From: Phanerodontia chrysosporium
Lineage: Eukaryota; Basidiomycota; Agaricomycetes; Polyporales; Phanerochaetaceae
Reading direction: 5' to 3'
DNA: 64,000 bases
Assembly (NCBI GenBank): GCA_001910725.1
Contig: MJGA01000008.1
Span: 744,001 to 808,000, forward strand
The translations under genes were made by a program, and so were the position numbers. Below, one piece after another: positions 34,486 through 45,526 of this stretch (within the stretch, counting starts at the first letter, position 1; the number at the start of each line of letters is the position of its first letter). The notes under the pieces were generated by a model. That model saw only the letters and a list, made by a program, of their open reading frames with translations. It had not been told where the DNA came from and did no database searches.

Positions 34486-35011
34486 GTTACAGCTTTTCAC
34501 TGTGCGTACGTATATTACCCGCTCGATGTTCAAGCGTTCGTACGCGCTGTACCCATATCGCCACTCAATTCGTATCTTTTTGGCTATCACTTGCAATTGC
34601 AGCTTCGTGGGTTCCATACCGGTCGCACGTCCCGCATTTCTGTAAAGAACACTTACCTGACATAAGTGCAACATTGCAGAAGAGCTTGCCCATGTGGTGA
34701 GCCCGCTCCGTGATAGCATGCACGAATCAGAGTCTCAATATGACTGACAGGCGTTCGAAGCGGTCTCCATTGACTCCGAACTAAGTGCTACGCTTCGCCG
34801 AGTATCATGCTGACGACGGCCAACTCTGTCCGCCTTGTATGTGCCGCAGCATCTACCTACCGAAGGTATGTCACGTTGCACATCATGTCCTTACGCCTCG
34901 CAGAAAAATTATGTGCATGCTGTCGACCATATACTTGGGTCCAGCCCTTCCGCCGCCCTTTAAAGGAGGACAAGAGCCCAGATGATCTACTCGCAACGCC
35001 TACAACCGAAG
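34486..35011. other. Intergenic spacer
   Basis: 3' region of the stomatin-like gene and 5' region of the small secreted ORF. CTTTAAAGG near 34958 could be a promoter element for the latter. No conserved ORF. Confidence 0.4.
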
Positions 35012-35215
35012 ATGCGTCTGCAAACCACCGCTATAGTGCTCACGTGTGCTGCGGCGGCCAGTGCCATGGCCATTCCGGACGGCGCTGTCAGTGCCAGCCT
35101 CACCACAAGCGCGCCCGTCGGGACGACGACGTGCTGCTGGTGGTTCGGCGGAACCCCTCCGCCAAGTGGCACCGGGCTCGGTCCCTCGGCTACCATAATT
35201 ACAGCAACCAATTGA
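35012..35215 (+). CDS. Putative small secreted protein
   Basis: An intronless ORF of 67 residues from the ATG at 35012. The start MRLQTTAIVLTCAAAASAMA is a good signal peptide with an Ala-x-Ala type cleavage site near residue 20. The mature part is short, Thr/Ser/Gly/Pro-rich and includes the unusual CCWWFGG. No CaaX end, so it is not a mating pheromone precursor. No homolog recognised. A same-frame upstream ATG exists at 34982. It may be expressed as a small secreted protein, or the ORF may be fortuitous. Confidence 0.4.
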   Translation: MRLQTTAIVLTCAAAASAMAIPDGAVSASLTTSAPVGTTTCCWWFGGTPPPSGTGLGPSATIITATN

Positions 35216-35669
35216 TTATGGGTATGGTTTATATCCGTCCAGCAGTCCTTCTCTGACATCCGTCCGGCATAGATCGAGGAAAGGGGCTGGGTGATATATA
35301 TATATTGGAACGACTCTGCGCGAAGACTGCTATCTACTATGTGCAGCCTGCAATGAAATGTCGAGGTCAATGCCGGAAGATATGGTGCGGTCTGAAAGTT
35401 GATTTGAATCACAAACAGCCCAGCTGCTATGACGTATCGATTGTAGAGTCAAGAGTCATTGAAAGACATCTGAGGATGACCGTGGAGCACTGTGTCGCCG
35501 GAAGTCTCGAAATGGGAAGTTATATGGCTGACCACCTCCGCCACAGGACGGAAGGTAAATGTATCTCACTCCACATCTCCATCACCTATTATGCTGTACA
35601 GTGCTTCTTCAGGTATGTTTTCGCTCTGCTACTGGACCGAACTGACACGCGATCGTAGGTCGATTAGTT
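35216..35669. other. Intergenic spacer
   Basis: About 450 bases. An (AT)-rich run ATATATATATA lies near 35296-35306. It may serve the BTB gene downstream. No gene recognised. Confidence 0.45.
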
Positions 35670-36715
35670 ATGGAATCGGCTGATCCTCTACCTAGTTCAC
35701 CTTCTATCTTCGAACTCCATGAAGACGATGCAGATATAGTCTTGCACACGAAGGACGAAGGCAGGCTCTTCGTCCACAAGCTTATCCTCAGGAAAGCATC
35801 GGCCGTCTTCGCCACCATGTTTGACCTGCCCCAACCTCCACCTGCGCCTCGGGGTTCTTTCCTGGACATGGGCCAGTGCGAGCTTCCTGTCGTGTCCGTG
35901 ACGGAGGAGAAGGACGTATGGGATACCATTCTGCGGATGCTCTACCGCCACGAAACGCCAGATTTTGCCTCCATCGGCGACGTGAAAGTCATCCTCGAGG
36001 CGGCGCAGAAGTACGAGCTCGACTCTATCACAAGTCGGATCGAGCACCTCCTGCGGTGCCCACTACGGACAGCCTGGGACCCGCTCGAGGTGTACGCCCT
36101 CGCATGCACATACGCACTGCCCGCCGTCGCCGCGGACGCCGCACGCGCAACGCTCGCGCTCTCGCTGCACGACCTGTGCGCGCGCGAGCTTCATGACGTG
36201 CCCGCGACGGCGTTCCAGCGGCTGCTCGACTACCGGCTGCGCAGCCAGCAGGCAGCGGCGGGCGTTGCGGGCTTCGCGCGGGTGTCAGCGCAGACGGGTG
36301 CGCACTGGCCCGGCGGGAGGCTCTTCAAGCGCATCGACTGGCTCCCGCGCACGACGTACACGTTTTTCGTGTGCGACTGCGGCACCGGCGGCGCGGAGTG
36401 CTCTGTCAAAATTGGCTCGGACGTGCACATGCTCTCTGGACGCGGATACTGGCGGAGCTATCTCGAGCGTGCGGAGCAGGCCCTCAAGGAGCGGCCGGTG
36501 GGCAGTGTGGTCCAGGAGTCAGCCGTCATCGTGCCTTCGTTCAAGGCCGCAGGGGATTGCTACCACTGCCGCCACTATATTTACGAAGACTTGACCGAGT
36601 TCGCGGAGCACATGGCGAAGGAGGTGGACAGAGCGGTGAAAGCTGTGAGTAAATCCATCTGGCGTCCTTCACCAACGTTGACGCGAAGTGATCACAGGTA
36701 CCATTGAAGTTCTGA
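35670..36715 (+). CDS. BTB/POZ-domain protein
   Basis: The first exon, 35670 to about 36643, is open throughout. An intron beginning GTGAGTAAAT leads to a short last exon ending VPLKF and a TGA at 36713-36715; without splicing the frame runs to 36707. Residues ~20-125 are a BTB/POZ fold: DADIVLHTKDEGRLFVHKLI, then KASAVFATMFDLPQ, VSVTEEKDVWDTILRMLY and ILEAAQKYELDSI. The rest is helical with a Cys-containing C-terminal part (CDCGTGGAEC, CYHCRHY). This architecture is a large expanded family in Agaricomycetes. BTB domains mediate dimerisation or cullin-3 contact; the specific partner is unknown. Confidence 0.85.
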
Positions 36716-36938
36716 GCACGCCGTCGTCCAAGCATTCATAGGAGCAATGGCTTTCTGTATATTACAGACCCAATGGGTCACTTGTAGGGTGTGTTTACAA
36801 TTCCCGTAATACTAGGAGCAGGTCGTCGTAGGATAAAAGTGTCAAATGCAGATGGAACTCTATGAAGCAGTCCCCTTGCAAACAACGGTATCGAGGTGGA
36901 TATCGTGTAGGGTGTGAAGAAATGCGACGGGCAGAAAG

Positions 36939-39169
36939 TTAAGTGCCCGCCGAGTTGGTGGAAGTAGTCGTGACAATAGATACCAAGGTTCCAGAAACAG
37001 CCATCGGGTCCGCGGGTGCAAGAGACTTACGGGACCTCTCCATGTTCACCAACTCGACGGCACGCGAGATGATCTCCTGCAGCGGCCAGCGCTCGCCCAC
37101 GCCCTGCTTCAAGTCCAAGAGGTCACCGATCTCGTCGCAAGCCTGCAGGATGGTGTCGATGTCCTCCTTCGTGTGCGAGGCACTGAGGCAGAAGCGCACA
37201 CGCGACGTCACGAGAGGCGTGGCGGGTAGGCGACGACGACGACGAAGATGGGTGTCGGGCGTGTGCGCATAAGCCGGCTGAAGACGGCCATCTTGCCTGG
37301 GTTGAACAAGAGGAGCGGCACAACGGGAGAGTCGTCGTGACCGTAAGTGATGAAACCGAGCTTGCGAAGCGCACGGTTGAGGTACCGAGTGTTGAAGGCG
37401 AGGCGGCGAAGTCGCATCTGACTGTCCGAGCCGTCGCACATCGACTGGGGAGTGGGCATCCAGCTCGGTAACCACGAGGCGAGGGCAGTGCCAGGGTAAG
37501 CAGGGGGCTCCTCAGCAGTGAGGGTGAGGCTACTGTCGGTATGACGAGTGAGGAGGGAGCGGGAGGACTGAACAGGCTTCTCGGTGCGCGGCAACGTGAC
37601 ACCCATGATGCTAGCCATGCTGGCAACGACCTGAGTGAGGATAGGCGGGGCCATGGCCTCGGCGTATGCACCGGAGTGGCCAGAGAGGCGAAGACGGTTA
37701 ATAAGTTCCCTCTTGCCGGCAATGTAGCCACCCGCGGCACCAAACGACTTCGTGAAGGTGCCCATTAAAATATCGACATCCTGAGGGTTGACGCCATAGT
37801 AATCGCAGACGCCACGACCGTGCGGGCCAAGCGCTCCGATAGAGTGCGCCTCGTCGATGAAGAGATAGAACTGCACTGCGATGAGCGATCTGCTGAGTAG
37901 GACATGTAGAATCGGAGACTCACCTTGTACTTCTTCTTGAGCTCCATGAGCGTGGGCAGGTTGACTAGGGTGCCCTCCATGCTGTACAGACCCTCGACGA
38001 TGACCAGAATCTTCTTCCAAGGACGGTGGGTCTTCGGTTGGCCCTGGCTGATGACCTCGCGAAGAAGAGCCTCGAGCGACTTCATGTTGTTGTGCTTGAA
38101 CATGCGGACGTTGGCACCGCTGAGGCGGACACCGAAGCGAATGGAGGCATGGTTGAGCTCATCGGAGATGACAAGGCAGCCCTTGCTGACGAGCGCGGGG
38201 ATGATGGTCGAGTTGGTCGCAAAGCCCATGGAACTGATGAGCGAATCCTCCATTCCGAGGAAGCGCGCAACAAGCGCCTCGGCCTGGATGTGCAGATCAA
38301 GGGTGCCACACTCCCGACGGCTGCCGCAGGCGGAGAGACCGTAGCGCCTGATAGACTCGACGGCGGCGTCGGTGCATGCGCCCTTCGACTGCGCGAAGCC
38401 GAGGTAGTTGTACGACGAAACATTGAGGCCCCGTGTCTTCCCGCCGGAGCGGACCAGCGTCTTGTTGTAGTCGGGCGAGTAACGATCAAGAAGAACGATG
38501 GTGCGCCCGGGCACGCCAGTAACGGGGTGCGAGAAGCAGTCGTCGATGCGGAGCTTGAGGCGGCGCGTGTAGAACGAGTCGAAGTCCGAGTTCAAAGCGG
38601 CGTACCCCTGTCGTGCGCGCGATGAGTCACCGCACATATGCAAAGCGCGAGCTACGTACATCGTGTGCCAACAGGTGCCGGTAGTCAGCAGCCTTGAACC
38701 GCTTGCCGAAGAAGTCGCGAAGGTGACCGAAACAGATAACCAAGATGTAGGAGAGGTAGGTCGTCAGCAGGATGTAGTACGGCGGATCCTGTTCTACGAC
38801 GCCCTTGACGGGGCGTGCGTGGTTGTACTGGGATGTGTAGCGGTATGTCTCGTTGGCACAGTGCCCGAACTCGGTGTGGACGGTCGTGAACACCTGTTCG
38901 GAGGTAGGAGGGACCTTGGGGTATACAAGCCCGGTATCGTTCAGCTCTTCGTTTTCATGAAGGACCGTATCTTCTGAGGACGATGTAACAGACGAGGAGA
39001 GCGACAGGGCGGGCGTCGAGTTAGGCGTGCCACCGTGAGCCCTGGCGCGAGCGTCCGCCTCTGACACAGCAGAGAGGTAGGAGGCGGCGGTGTTCAGCAC
39101 CGGCGTCGACTTCTTCTTGAATATCGAGGGCGTCGGCGACGCCGGCTGGATGGCCATCGGCGAAGGCAT
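36939..39169 (-). CDS. LCB2: Serine palmitoyltransferase catalytic subunit Lcb2 (frame broken once)
   Basis: Minus strand, ATG 39169 (39157 is also possible) to TAA 36939, about 640 residues. With Lcb1 in the ER it condenses L-serine and palmitoyl-CoA to 3-ketodihydrosphingosine, the first step of sphingolipid synthesis. Visible are a membrane segment (LLTTYLSYILVICFG), NYLGFAQSKGAC, CGSRRECGTLDLH, FIDEAHSIGALGPHGRG and the PLP-lysine motif GTFTKSFGAAGGY. The frame breaks at the G run 37224-37226 (plus strand) within the conserved VVAYPATPLVTSRVRF; one more base restores it. Near the end a perfect GTAAGT donor follows VNMERS, so the true C-terminus may be spliced differently. Confidence 0.93.
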
Positions 39170-39540
39170 TCCCGGTCGTCGCAGTCGTCGATGTCGTCGA
39201 GGATCGTGACAAAGGGGAGAAAGAGGCGGCGACGAACGGGGTTGCCGGGAAGGATGGGTCGAAATCAACGAAAAGCGAGGTTTACCTTATATGTACCGGG
39301 TGCATGACTAAGCGTGTTTACTCCCTCTCGCCTCCTCGCACCGCACGGCTCACGGCGGCGAACGGCCCTCGCACTCTCACACACACTCGTAGCGAAGAAA
39401 ACGAGTAAAATATTCCGTTATATAATGAATGTGGTATCTACAGTTTCTACCCGTCACATTAGAGCGTCTTGCTTGCGCGGTCTATGGTCCAGTGTCCAGA
39501 AATACACGAAAAAACAACAGCAGTTCAGATATCATAGTAT

Positions 39541-41348
39541 TTAGAGTCGCTCGCCACGGCCGATAACCTTGACCTGCACGGGAACCATCAGTCGCTATGT
39601 CATCGGGGCTAGGACCGACGCGGGAACGAACCTTGAAGCCAATCTGCCTCAGCTTGTCTGCGTCGACGAGCAGACGGCCGTCAAAGACGAACGCTGGCTT
39701 GGTCATGTCGTTGTAGACCGTCTGCCAGTCGATCTCGCGGAACTCCTTCCACTCTGTCGCGATGACAATGGCCTCCTGCGCCTTGCAGGCCTCAAGGGCA
39801 GAGTGCACGATCGTGACCTGCTTCTTGACTGTGTGACATCACGCGTGAGTAAGCCAGACCTCATGTCTCGATGCTGACGACATACTCTGCTCCAGCGTCA
39901 TATGTGGGCAGGCCTCAGCCAGGTCCATCCAGATTTGCGCCTCCTCGACCTTGGGATCGTAGACATTGATGTACGCGCGCTCGGCAAGGAAGTCGCGGAT
40001 AAGGCTGATGGCGGGCGATTCGCGAGTGTCGCCGGTGTCAGCCTTGAACGCGAATCCAAGGACCGCAATGTGCTGCATCACAACGATCAGTCAAACTGCG
40101 TCGAAACAGACACCAACAATCAAGAACGCACCTTGCCCGTGATGGTGTTGAAGAGGGTGTCAACGACAGTCTTCGAGAACCTGCGCTTCTGGTACTCATT
40201 CAACTCGACAACCTGGCGCCAGTAGGCAGCAACCTCGGGCAGGTGCAGACTCTCGGAGAGGTACACCAGGTTGAGGATGTCCTTCTGGAAGCAAGAACCA
40301 CCGAAACCGACAGAGGCACGGAGGAACTTGGGGCCAACACGGGAGTCGTAGCCGACAGCGTGCGCAACCTCGTCAATGTTAGCACCAGTTGCCTCGCAAA
40401 TAGCGGACAGGGCGTTAATCGAAGATATACGCTGGGCAAGCATGGCGTTCGCAGCCAGCTTTGACAGTTCCGATGACCAGAGCCCGACAGTGAGGATACG
40501 CTCAGTCCTGATGGAGATCATTAGAACGTAGCGAAATATTACGAAAGGTCGACGTACGGGACCCAGTTCGCGTAGACACTGGCGAGGGCTGCGCAGGCGT
40601 CCTTACCCTCCTGAGTCTGGAGGGAACCGATCAAAACGCGGTCAGGGCTGAAGAGGTCGTTGATGGCAGTTCCCTCGGCGAGGAACTCAGGGTTTGAGAG
40701 GATGTCGAACCGGCAGCCAGGTTTGCAGTTGGCCTCGAGGATCGTGCGCATCGACTCCGCTGTCCTGCAGGGAACGGTCGACTTTTCGACGACGATCTTC
40801 GAGGAGTTCGCGACGGCGGCAATGCGACGCGTCGCGGACTCGACATAGCTGGGGATTCACGTTAGAGGTGACATTTCCTGCCTTTCAGGGTCTAGGGTAC
40901 GTACTGCAGGTCCGCGCCAAAACCAGCACCGACACCGCTCTTCTTGGTGGGGGTGTTGACGGAGACGAAGATGAGGTCCGCCTCCTGAATGCCCTTGTCA
41001 ACGTCCGTGGAGAAGAACAGGTTCTTGCCGCGGGTAGCCTTTACGACATCGACAAGGCCAGGCTCGTAGATGGGCAGCTCGAAGTCCGCGCTGTTCCACG
41101 CGTCGATACGCGCTTGGTTCAGGTCCACGATAGTGACCTGGATCTGGGGGCACTTGAGGGCAATGACGGCGCAGGTAGGACCGCCTAAGTCGCGACCGGG
41201 CTCAGCATAGGGCACGCTTTACGTGACACGTTGCAAGCTTACCGACGTATCCAGCACCAACTAAGCGGGCGATTGGTCAAATCAGAGCGCGTACACGAGG
41301 TGCAGGCAACTTACTGCAGCAGATCTTCTTGACTTGGATGGGGGCCAT
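39541..41348 (-). CDS. UGD1: UDP-glucose 6-dehydrogenase
   Basis: Minus strand, ATG 41348 to TAA 39541-39543, about 465 residues over seven or so exons with intact frame. It oxidises UDP-glucose to UDP-glucuronate with two NAD+, feeding glucuronate and xylose polymers of wall and capsule-like polysaccharides. Marks: the Rossmann motif GAGYVGGP (rebuilt across the second intron), [26 protein letters not shown], the lysine region [15 protein letters not shown], and the catalytic [10 protein letters not shown] with its Cys, then [23 protein letters not shown] element on the minus strand near 41425 lies about 80 bases upstream of the ATG. No sign of truncation. Confidence 0.95.
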
Positions 41349-42446
41349 TGCTACTGGAAGGAGAGGACTGGTGGAAGGAGGGACGAGGAAGCTGAAATTT
41401 CTCGAGGAGGACGATGGCAAGATAATATACGAGAGGACGGCAGCCGCAAGCTAAAGGACAACTCCGGATAAGTGTTTGATCACCCGAAACGGTAATTACC
41501 CTCGGCAAACATTTTTCGGACGTGATCAGCGTTGCTCTCTCCGTCAGAGCTTGGCACACTGACCCGCCGTCCTTACGCACTCGCAACGCACTCGGACGGT
41601 GTGTCCTCTGTGCTGCGTTCACCATCCTCGCCATCGTGCGTTACACGCCCAGCGGCGTCCCCAACGAGTCGAGAAGGGCTCCGGACTCGCGGTTGTCTCC
41701 TCTCATGCCGGGTGGTCCGACAGCGCGGTCAAGGCACTCCGACTGGCCGACTCTACATCACTCTCGAATCGGCCTGGAAACAAGTCCCGGTCGAATCATA
41801 ATGAATGGTCGTTGCGACGGAGATCCAGATGAGCAGATTGGCCGGAGGGGCCGCGTAATGCGCAGGAGGTCAGGCATGACGGTATGCGCATTGCATGCTT
41901 TGCTTTACTCCCTATCACTGCTCCAGTCATAATGAACCCTCTCCTCGCCTCCTCAGCGTGTCCCCGCGAGTGCACGTTGGTTTAAATAGTACGTAACCTA
42001 TGCGAGGGGTCCCCTATTTCTACGACGTCGAGCCTGGAAGAGTGGCAGAATATCCTGCTGCACAACAACCCCCACTCTGCTGCTTTCCGCGAGCCAGAAG
42101 CAGCTGCAGATCGCGTGTAGACCAAGCGGTACTCATGAGAGCGATCGGCGTATAGCATTGACGTTACCTCTAGCTCAATTCTACTCCCTCCTCTCTCCTA
42201 CGTACTTTCCGATACTCCCTACGCTTTCCAATACTCCCTATGTCCCCTAGCAGCGCATTGTCTCCTCAACGTAGTGTTCCCCCCTCCAATCATGTTAGGC
42301 AGTAGATGAACCAAATCGACCAATCGCGGCATGTGTAACTCGAGCGCGATTTGGAAATGATTAAAGAGCGCAAAGTGCGGGCGAGCAAGCTGCATTCTCC
42401 TGCCTCTCTCCTCATCCCCAGCAGCCCGCCACACTCTGTGAAGAAA
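41349..42446. other. Intergenic region between divergent genes
   Basis: About 1.1 kb shared upstream of the UGD gene (minus) and the dipeptidase gene (plus). It holds a TATA-like element near 41425 (minus) and two 19-base tandem copies at 42205-42242. No conserved ORF. Confidence 0.5.
42205..42242 (+). repeat. Two imperfect 19-base tandem copies
   Basis: The unit CTTTCCRATACTCCCTAYG occurs twice in direct succession (17 of 19 positions equal), about 200 bases upstream of the dipeptidase ATG. Confidence 0.65.
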
Positions 42447-44452
42447 ATGGTAGCACCGAAGGAGTTCCTCGATTACGTTGAGGCGAACTCGAAGCGCTTC
42501 ATTGACCGTCTTGCTGAGGCTGTCGCGATCCCGAGGTAGGTCTACATGCTTCGCGAGCAAGAGGGCTCCTCTGATCGTCTCCGCGCACCACAACAGTATC
42601 AGTGGCGATGCCTCGCGCCGCCAGGATGTGTTCAAGATGGCTGCCTGGGTCAAGGCCGAACTGGAGAAGTTTGGCGTCACGACCGACGCTATTCCTCTCG
42701 GGAAGCAGGAGATCGAGGGCCAGGTCCTCGACCTCCCGCCTGCCATTGTCGGCCGCATTGGAGACGACCCCAAGAAGAAGACTATCCTGATCTACGGCCA
42801 CTTTGACGTTCAGCCCGTACGCGTTCTTATCTACCTGTGATTTTATGCGGGCGCTCACCGCAGAGGACTGCACAGGCCAATCTCAGCGATGGCTGGAACA
42901 CCGATCCGTTCAAGCTGGTTCTCGACAGTGAGACTGGCAGGATGTACGGCCGTGGCTCGACCGATGACAAGGGCCCCATCATGGGCTGGCTGAACGTTCT
43001 GGAGGCTCACAACAAGCTGGGCCTCCCCCTCCCCGTCAACCTGCGCTTCTGCTTCGAGGGTATGGAGGAGAGTGGTTCCGAGGGCCTCGACGAGTTTATT
43101 GCGTCCGAGGCAAAGAAGGGCGAGAGCGGCTGGTTCGGTGGTGTCGACGCCGTGTGCATCGTGCGTACTCGTTGATTGCGCTGGGCCTGTGCATGATGCT
43201 AACAAGGACCGAGCCAGTCGGACAACTACTGGCTGAACGACCGCACGCCTGCGCTCACGTACGGTCTCCGTGGATTGGCCTACTTCAATATCGTGATTTC
43301 GGGCCTGGCGCAGACCTGCACTCCGGCATCTTCGGCGGTGCCGTCTTCGAGCCCATGAACGCGCTCGTCGCGCTCCTCAGCAAGCTCGTGACCCAGGACG
43401 GCCAGATCCTCATCCCGGGCGTGTACGAAGGTATCAAGCCGGCCGACGCCGACGAGCTGTATGTACTGTCTCGATCTCTTGCAGGCACGTCGCAGGAAGT
43501 CTCACCGTTTTGTCCAGCCAGATGTACCAGAACCTTGACTACTCCGTCGCCGATCTGGAAGCCGCCGCAGGCGGGCACATCGCGATCTCGGACGACAAGG
43601 CGACCGTGATCATGGCACGCATGCGCAACCCGTCGCTCTCGATTCATGGCATCGAGGGCGCCTTCTCCGGTGTCGGGGCCAAGACCGTCATCCCTGCGAC
43701 CGTCGGCGGCAAGTTCAGCTTGCGCCTGGTGCCCCCGCAGCAGCCCGACGACATCCGGGCCAAGGTCGAGAAGTACCTCAAGGAGGAGTTTGCAAAGCTC
43801 AACACCAAGTGCACGATGAAGATCGAGTACCTCCACGGCGGTATTCCGTGGGTCGCTGACCACAACCACTGGAACTACCAGGCCGCGAAGACTGCTACCG
43901 AGGTGAGTCTGGGCTTTGCTCTCTTCCACACAGCGCCGCTTCAGTCTAGGGTCTTGCACTTCCATGCCCCCGTCTCTTCGTCCTTGGGTTCCGCTTTCTT
44001 CTCTGAGCCGAACGCCTTGACCATTCAATAACTCCGAGCGGTGAACTCACACTATCCGCAGAACGTCTACCTCAAGTCCCCTGACTTTACCCGTGAAGGT
44101 ATGTCCGCCGCTCGTGGTGCCGCGAACATAATACTTAGCCCCGCCAGGTGGTTCCATCCCTGTCACCCTGACGTTCGCCGAGAATTTGGGCGTCAACGTC
44201 CTTCTTCTCCCTATGGGTCGTGGCGATGACGGTGCTCAGTAAGTGCAATTCCTGCTCCCAGAGGGCGGCGACCCTGACAAAGGCTGTGCAGCTCGACGAA
44301 TGAGAAGCTCGACGTCTCGAACTACATTCAGGGTGTAAGTACAATGCTGGCTTCGCCGAGATGCCCTCGCTTACCTTCGTGGACTTTCGCAGACCAAGCT
44401 CCTCGGCTCGTACCTCTACGAAGTCGCTGAGGTCACCCGTACGAATGCGTGA
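42447..44452 (+). CDS. M20 metallopeptidase, CNDP2/Dug1-like dipeptidase (frame broken once)
   Basis: ATG 42447 to TGA 44450-44452, several exons, about 470 residues. Cytosolic Cys-Gly or non-specific dipeptidases of this type complete glutathione breakdown and general peptide turnover. Metal and catalytic sites: YGHFDVQP (zinc His and catalytic Asp), [11 protein letters not shown] (bridging Asp), [11 protein letters not shown] (Glu pair), [11 protein letters not shown], and [12 protein letters not shown]. The late His lies in DGAHSTNEKLD, rebuilt over an intron. The frame breaks at the C pair 43304-43305: the [12 protein letters not shown] join needs CCC. No intron fits there. The next gene, SUZ, is convergent 318 bases away. 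Confidence 0.92.
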
Positions 44453-44770
44453 GGCAGGGAAGGTCCGCCATGTCTCCGTTGCGTCCAATTGTAGCATTAC
44501 GCAAAAGGGTTCCGCTGGGAAAGGTCGCCTCTTATCTGACTGCTGTATCTGTATCCGTGTCACCCATGAAGCTGTATCGAGAATAAAAAGAAGCTGTACG
44601 ATCTCCGTAGCTCTCACGATCTGAGCGGTGCGCACGAAGCACGAGATGCAAAAAGAACTTGACGAACGGGTATGGCGTGTAACATAGACGTACACAACTT
44701 AAGTAGGCTGTAGGATAGAAGGCAGCGGTAGCAATAAGACGTTCCATACAGGTCAGATGAGATCCAGAAA
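44453..44770. other. Convergent intergenic spacer
   Basis: 318 bases between two stop codons facing each other (dipeptidase plus, SUZ minus). It should contain both 3' ends. No gene. Confidence 0.5.
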
Positions 44771-45526
44771 CTATGTAGGCCGTCCCCTTGTGGACGTATT
44801 CCGCGGGTGGGATCCCCGGAAGCCTCTCGAAGGCCCAGCACCGCGCGCAGCGGCCGTGCCGCCACTGGGGTCAGGCCCGCGCGGGTTGCGGATGGGCTTT
44901 GCAGCGAGCTCGGGCGGGGGAGCCGTCGTGGACGCCGCCGCAGGCGATGAGGCGTCCGCGGGGGCTGTGGGGCGTCGGACGCGCTGCCAAAGATGCGCTC
45001 GCGCGCGGCACGGTACTGGGCCTCGCGCTCTGCGAGCGAGCGCTGCGCGTCGCCGGGCGGCGGCGTCGGCGGCGTCGGGCTCGCGGGCGCGGACGGCCGC
45101 TTCAGGATGCGCAGCGCGGGCTGCAGCGCCGCCGCGGGCACGGCGGGCGCCGCGCTCGTCGTGGACGTCGGCGCGATGACGAGCTCGGGCATCGGGGCCT
45201 TTGTGTTCCTGTCGGTGCGATGCATGCGCGCAGCGCGAAGGGGCGTGTCAGCATTTGAGTACGAGGCGGGGGCGCACAGGGCGGCGGCACTCACGCGTCC
45301 TCCCACACCTTCTGCGGGTCCTCGTCGGCGTCGCTGTCGTCGTCGTCGTCCCAGTCGTCCTTCACGGGCGCGGGCTGCCTGGGCCGCTGCAGCACGGCGC
45401 TCTGGATCCCTGTCTGCACGGCGCCGTGGGGTCAGCGCGAGATCGCGAGGCAGGGGCCGTCTGCAGAGAGCCGGCTGCGCTTACCGAGGGGCTGTCCCAA
45501 GAGTCAGACGGCGTCGTGGCCGGCAT
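44771..45526 (-). CDS. SUZ-domain RNA-binding protein (frame broken once)
   Basis: Minus strand. A short first exon from the ATG at 45526 codes MPATTPSDSWDSPS, then TGIQSAVLQRPRQP, an acidic WDDDDDSDADEDPQKVWEDA, and after the next intron TKAPMPELVIAP. The SUZ domain follows (LRILKRPS, then SLAEREAQYRAARERIFGS), with a SUZ-C-like tail IRNPRGPDPSGG ending GRPT at the stop 44771. SUZ proteins such as human SZRD1 bind RNA. Between SUZ and tail the frame breaks at the G run 44960-44964 (plus strand): one more base gives ADASSPAAASTTAPPPELAA and the tail in phase. The arrangement of first exon, acidic patch and SUZ is convincing. Confidence 0.85.

Noticed and set aside
35012..35215. Idea that the small ORF is a mating pheromone precursor
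   Set aside because: It has a secretory signal peptide and no C-terminal CaaX motif.
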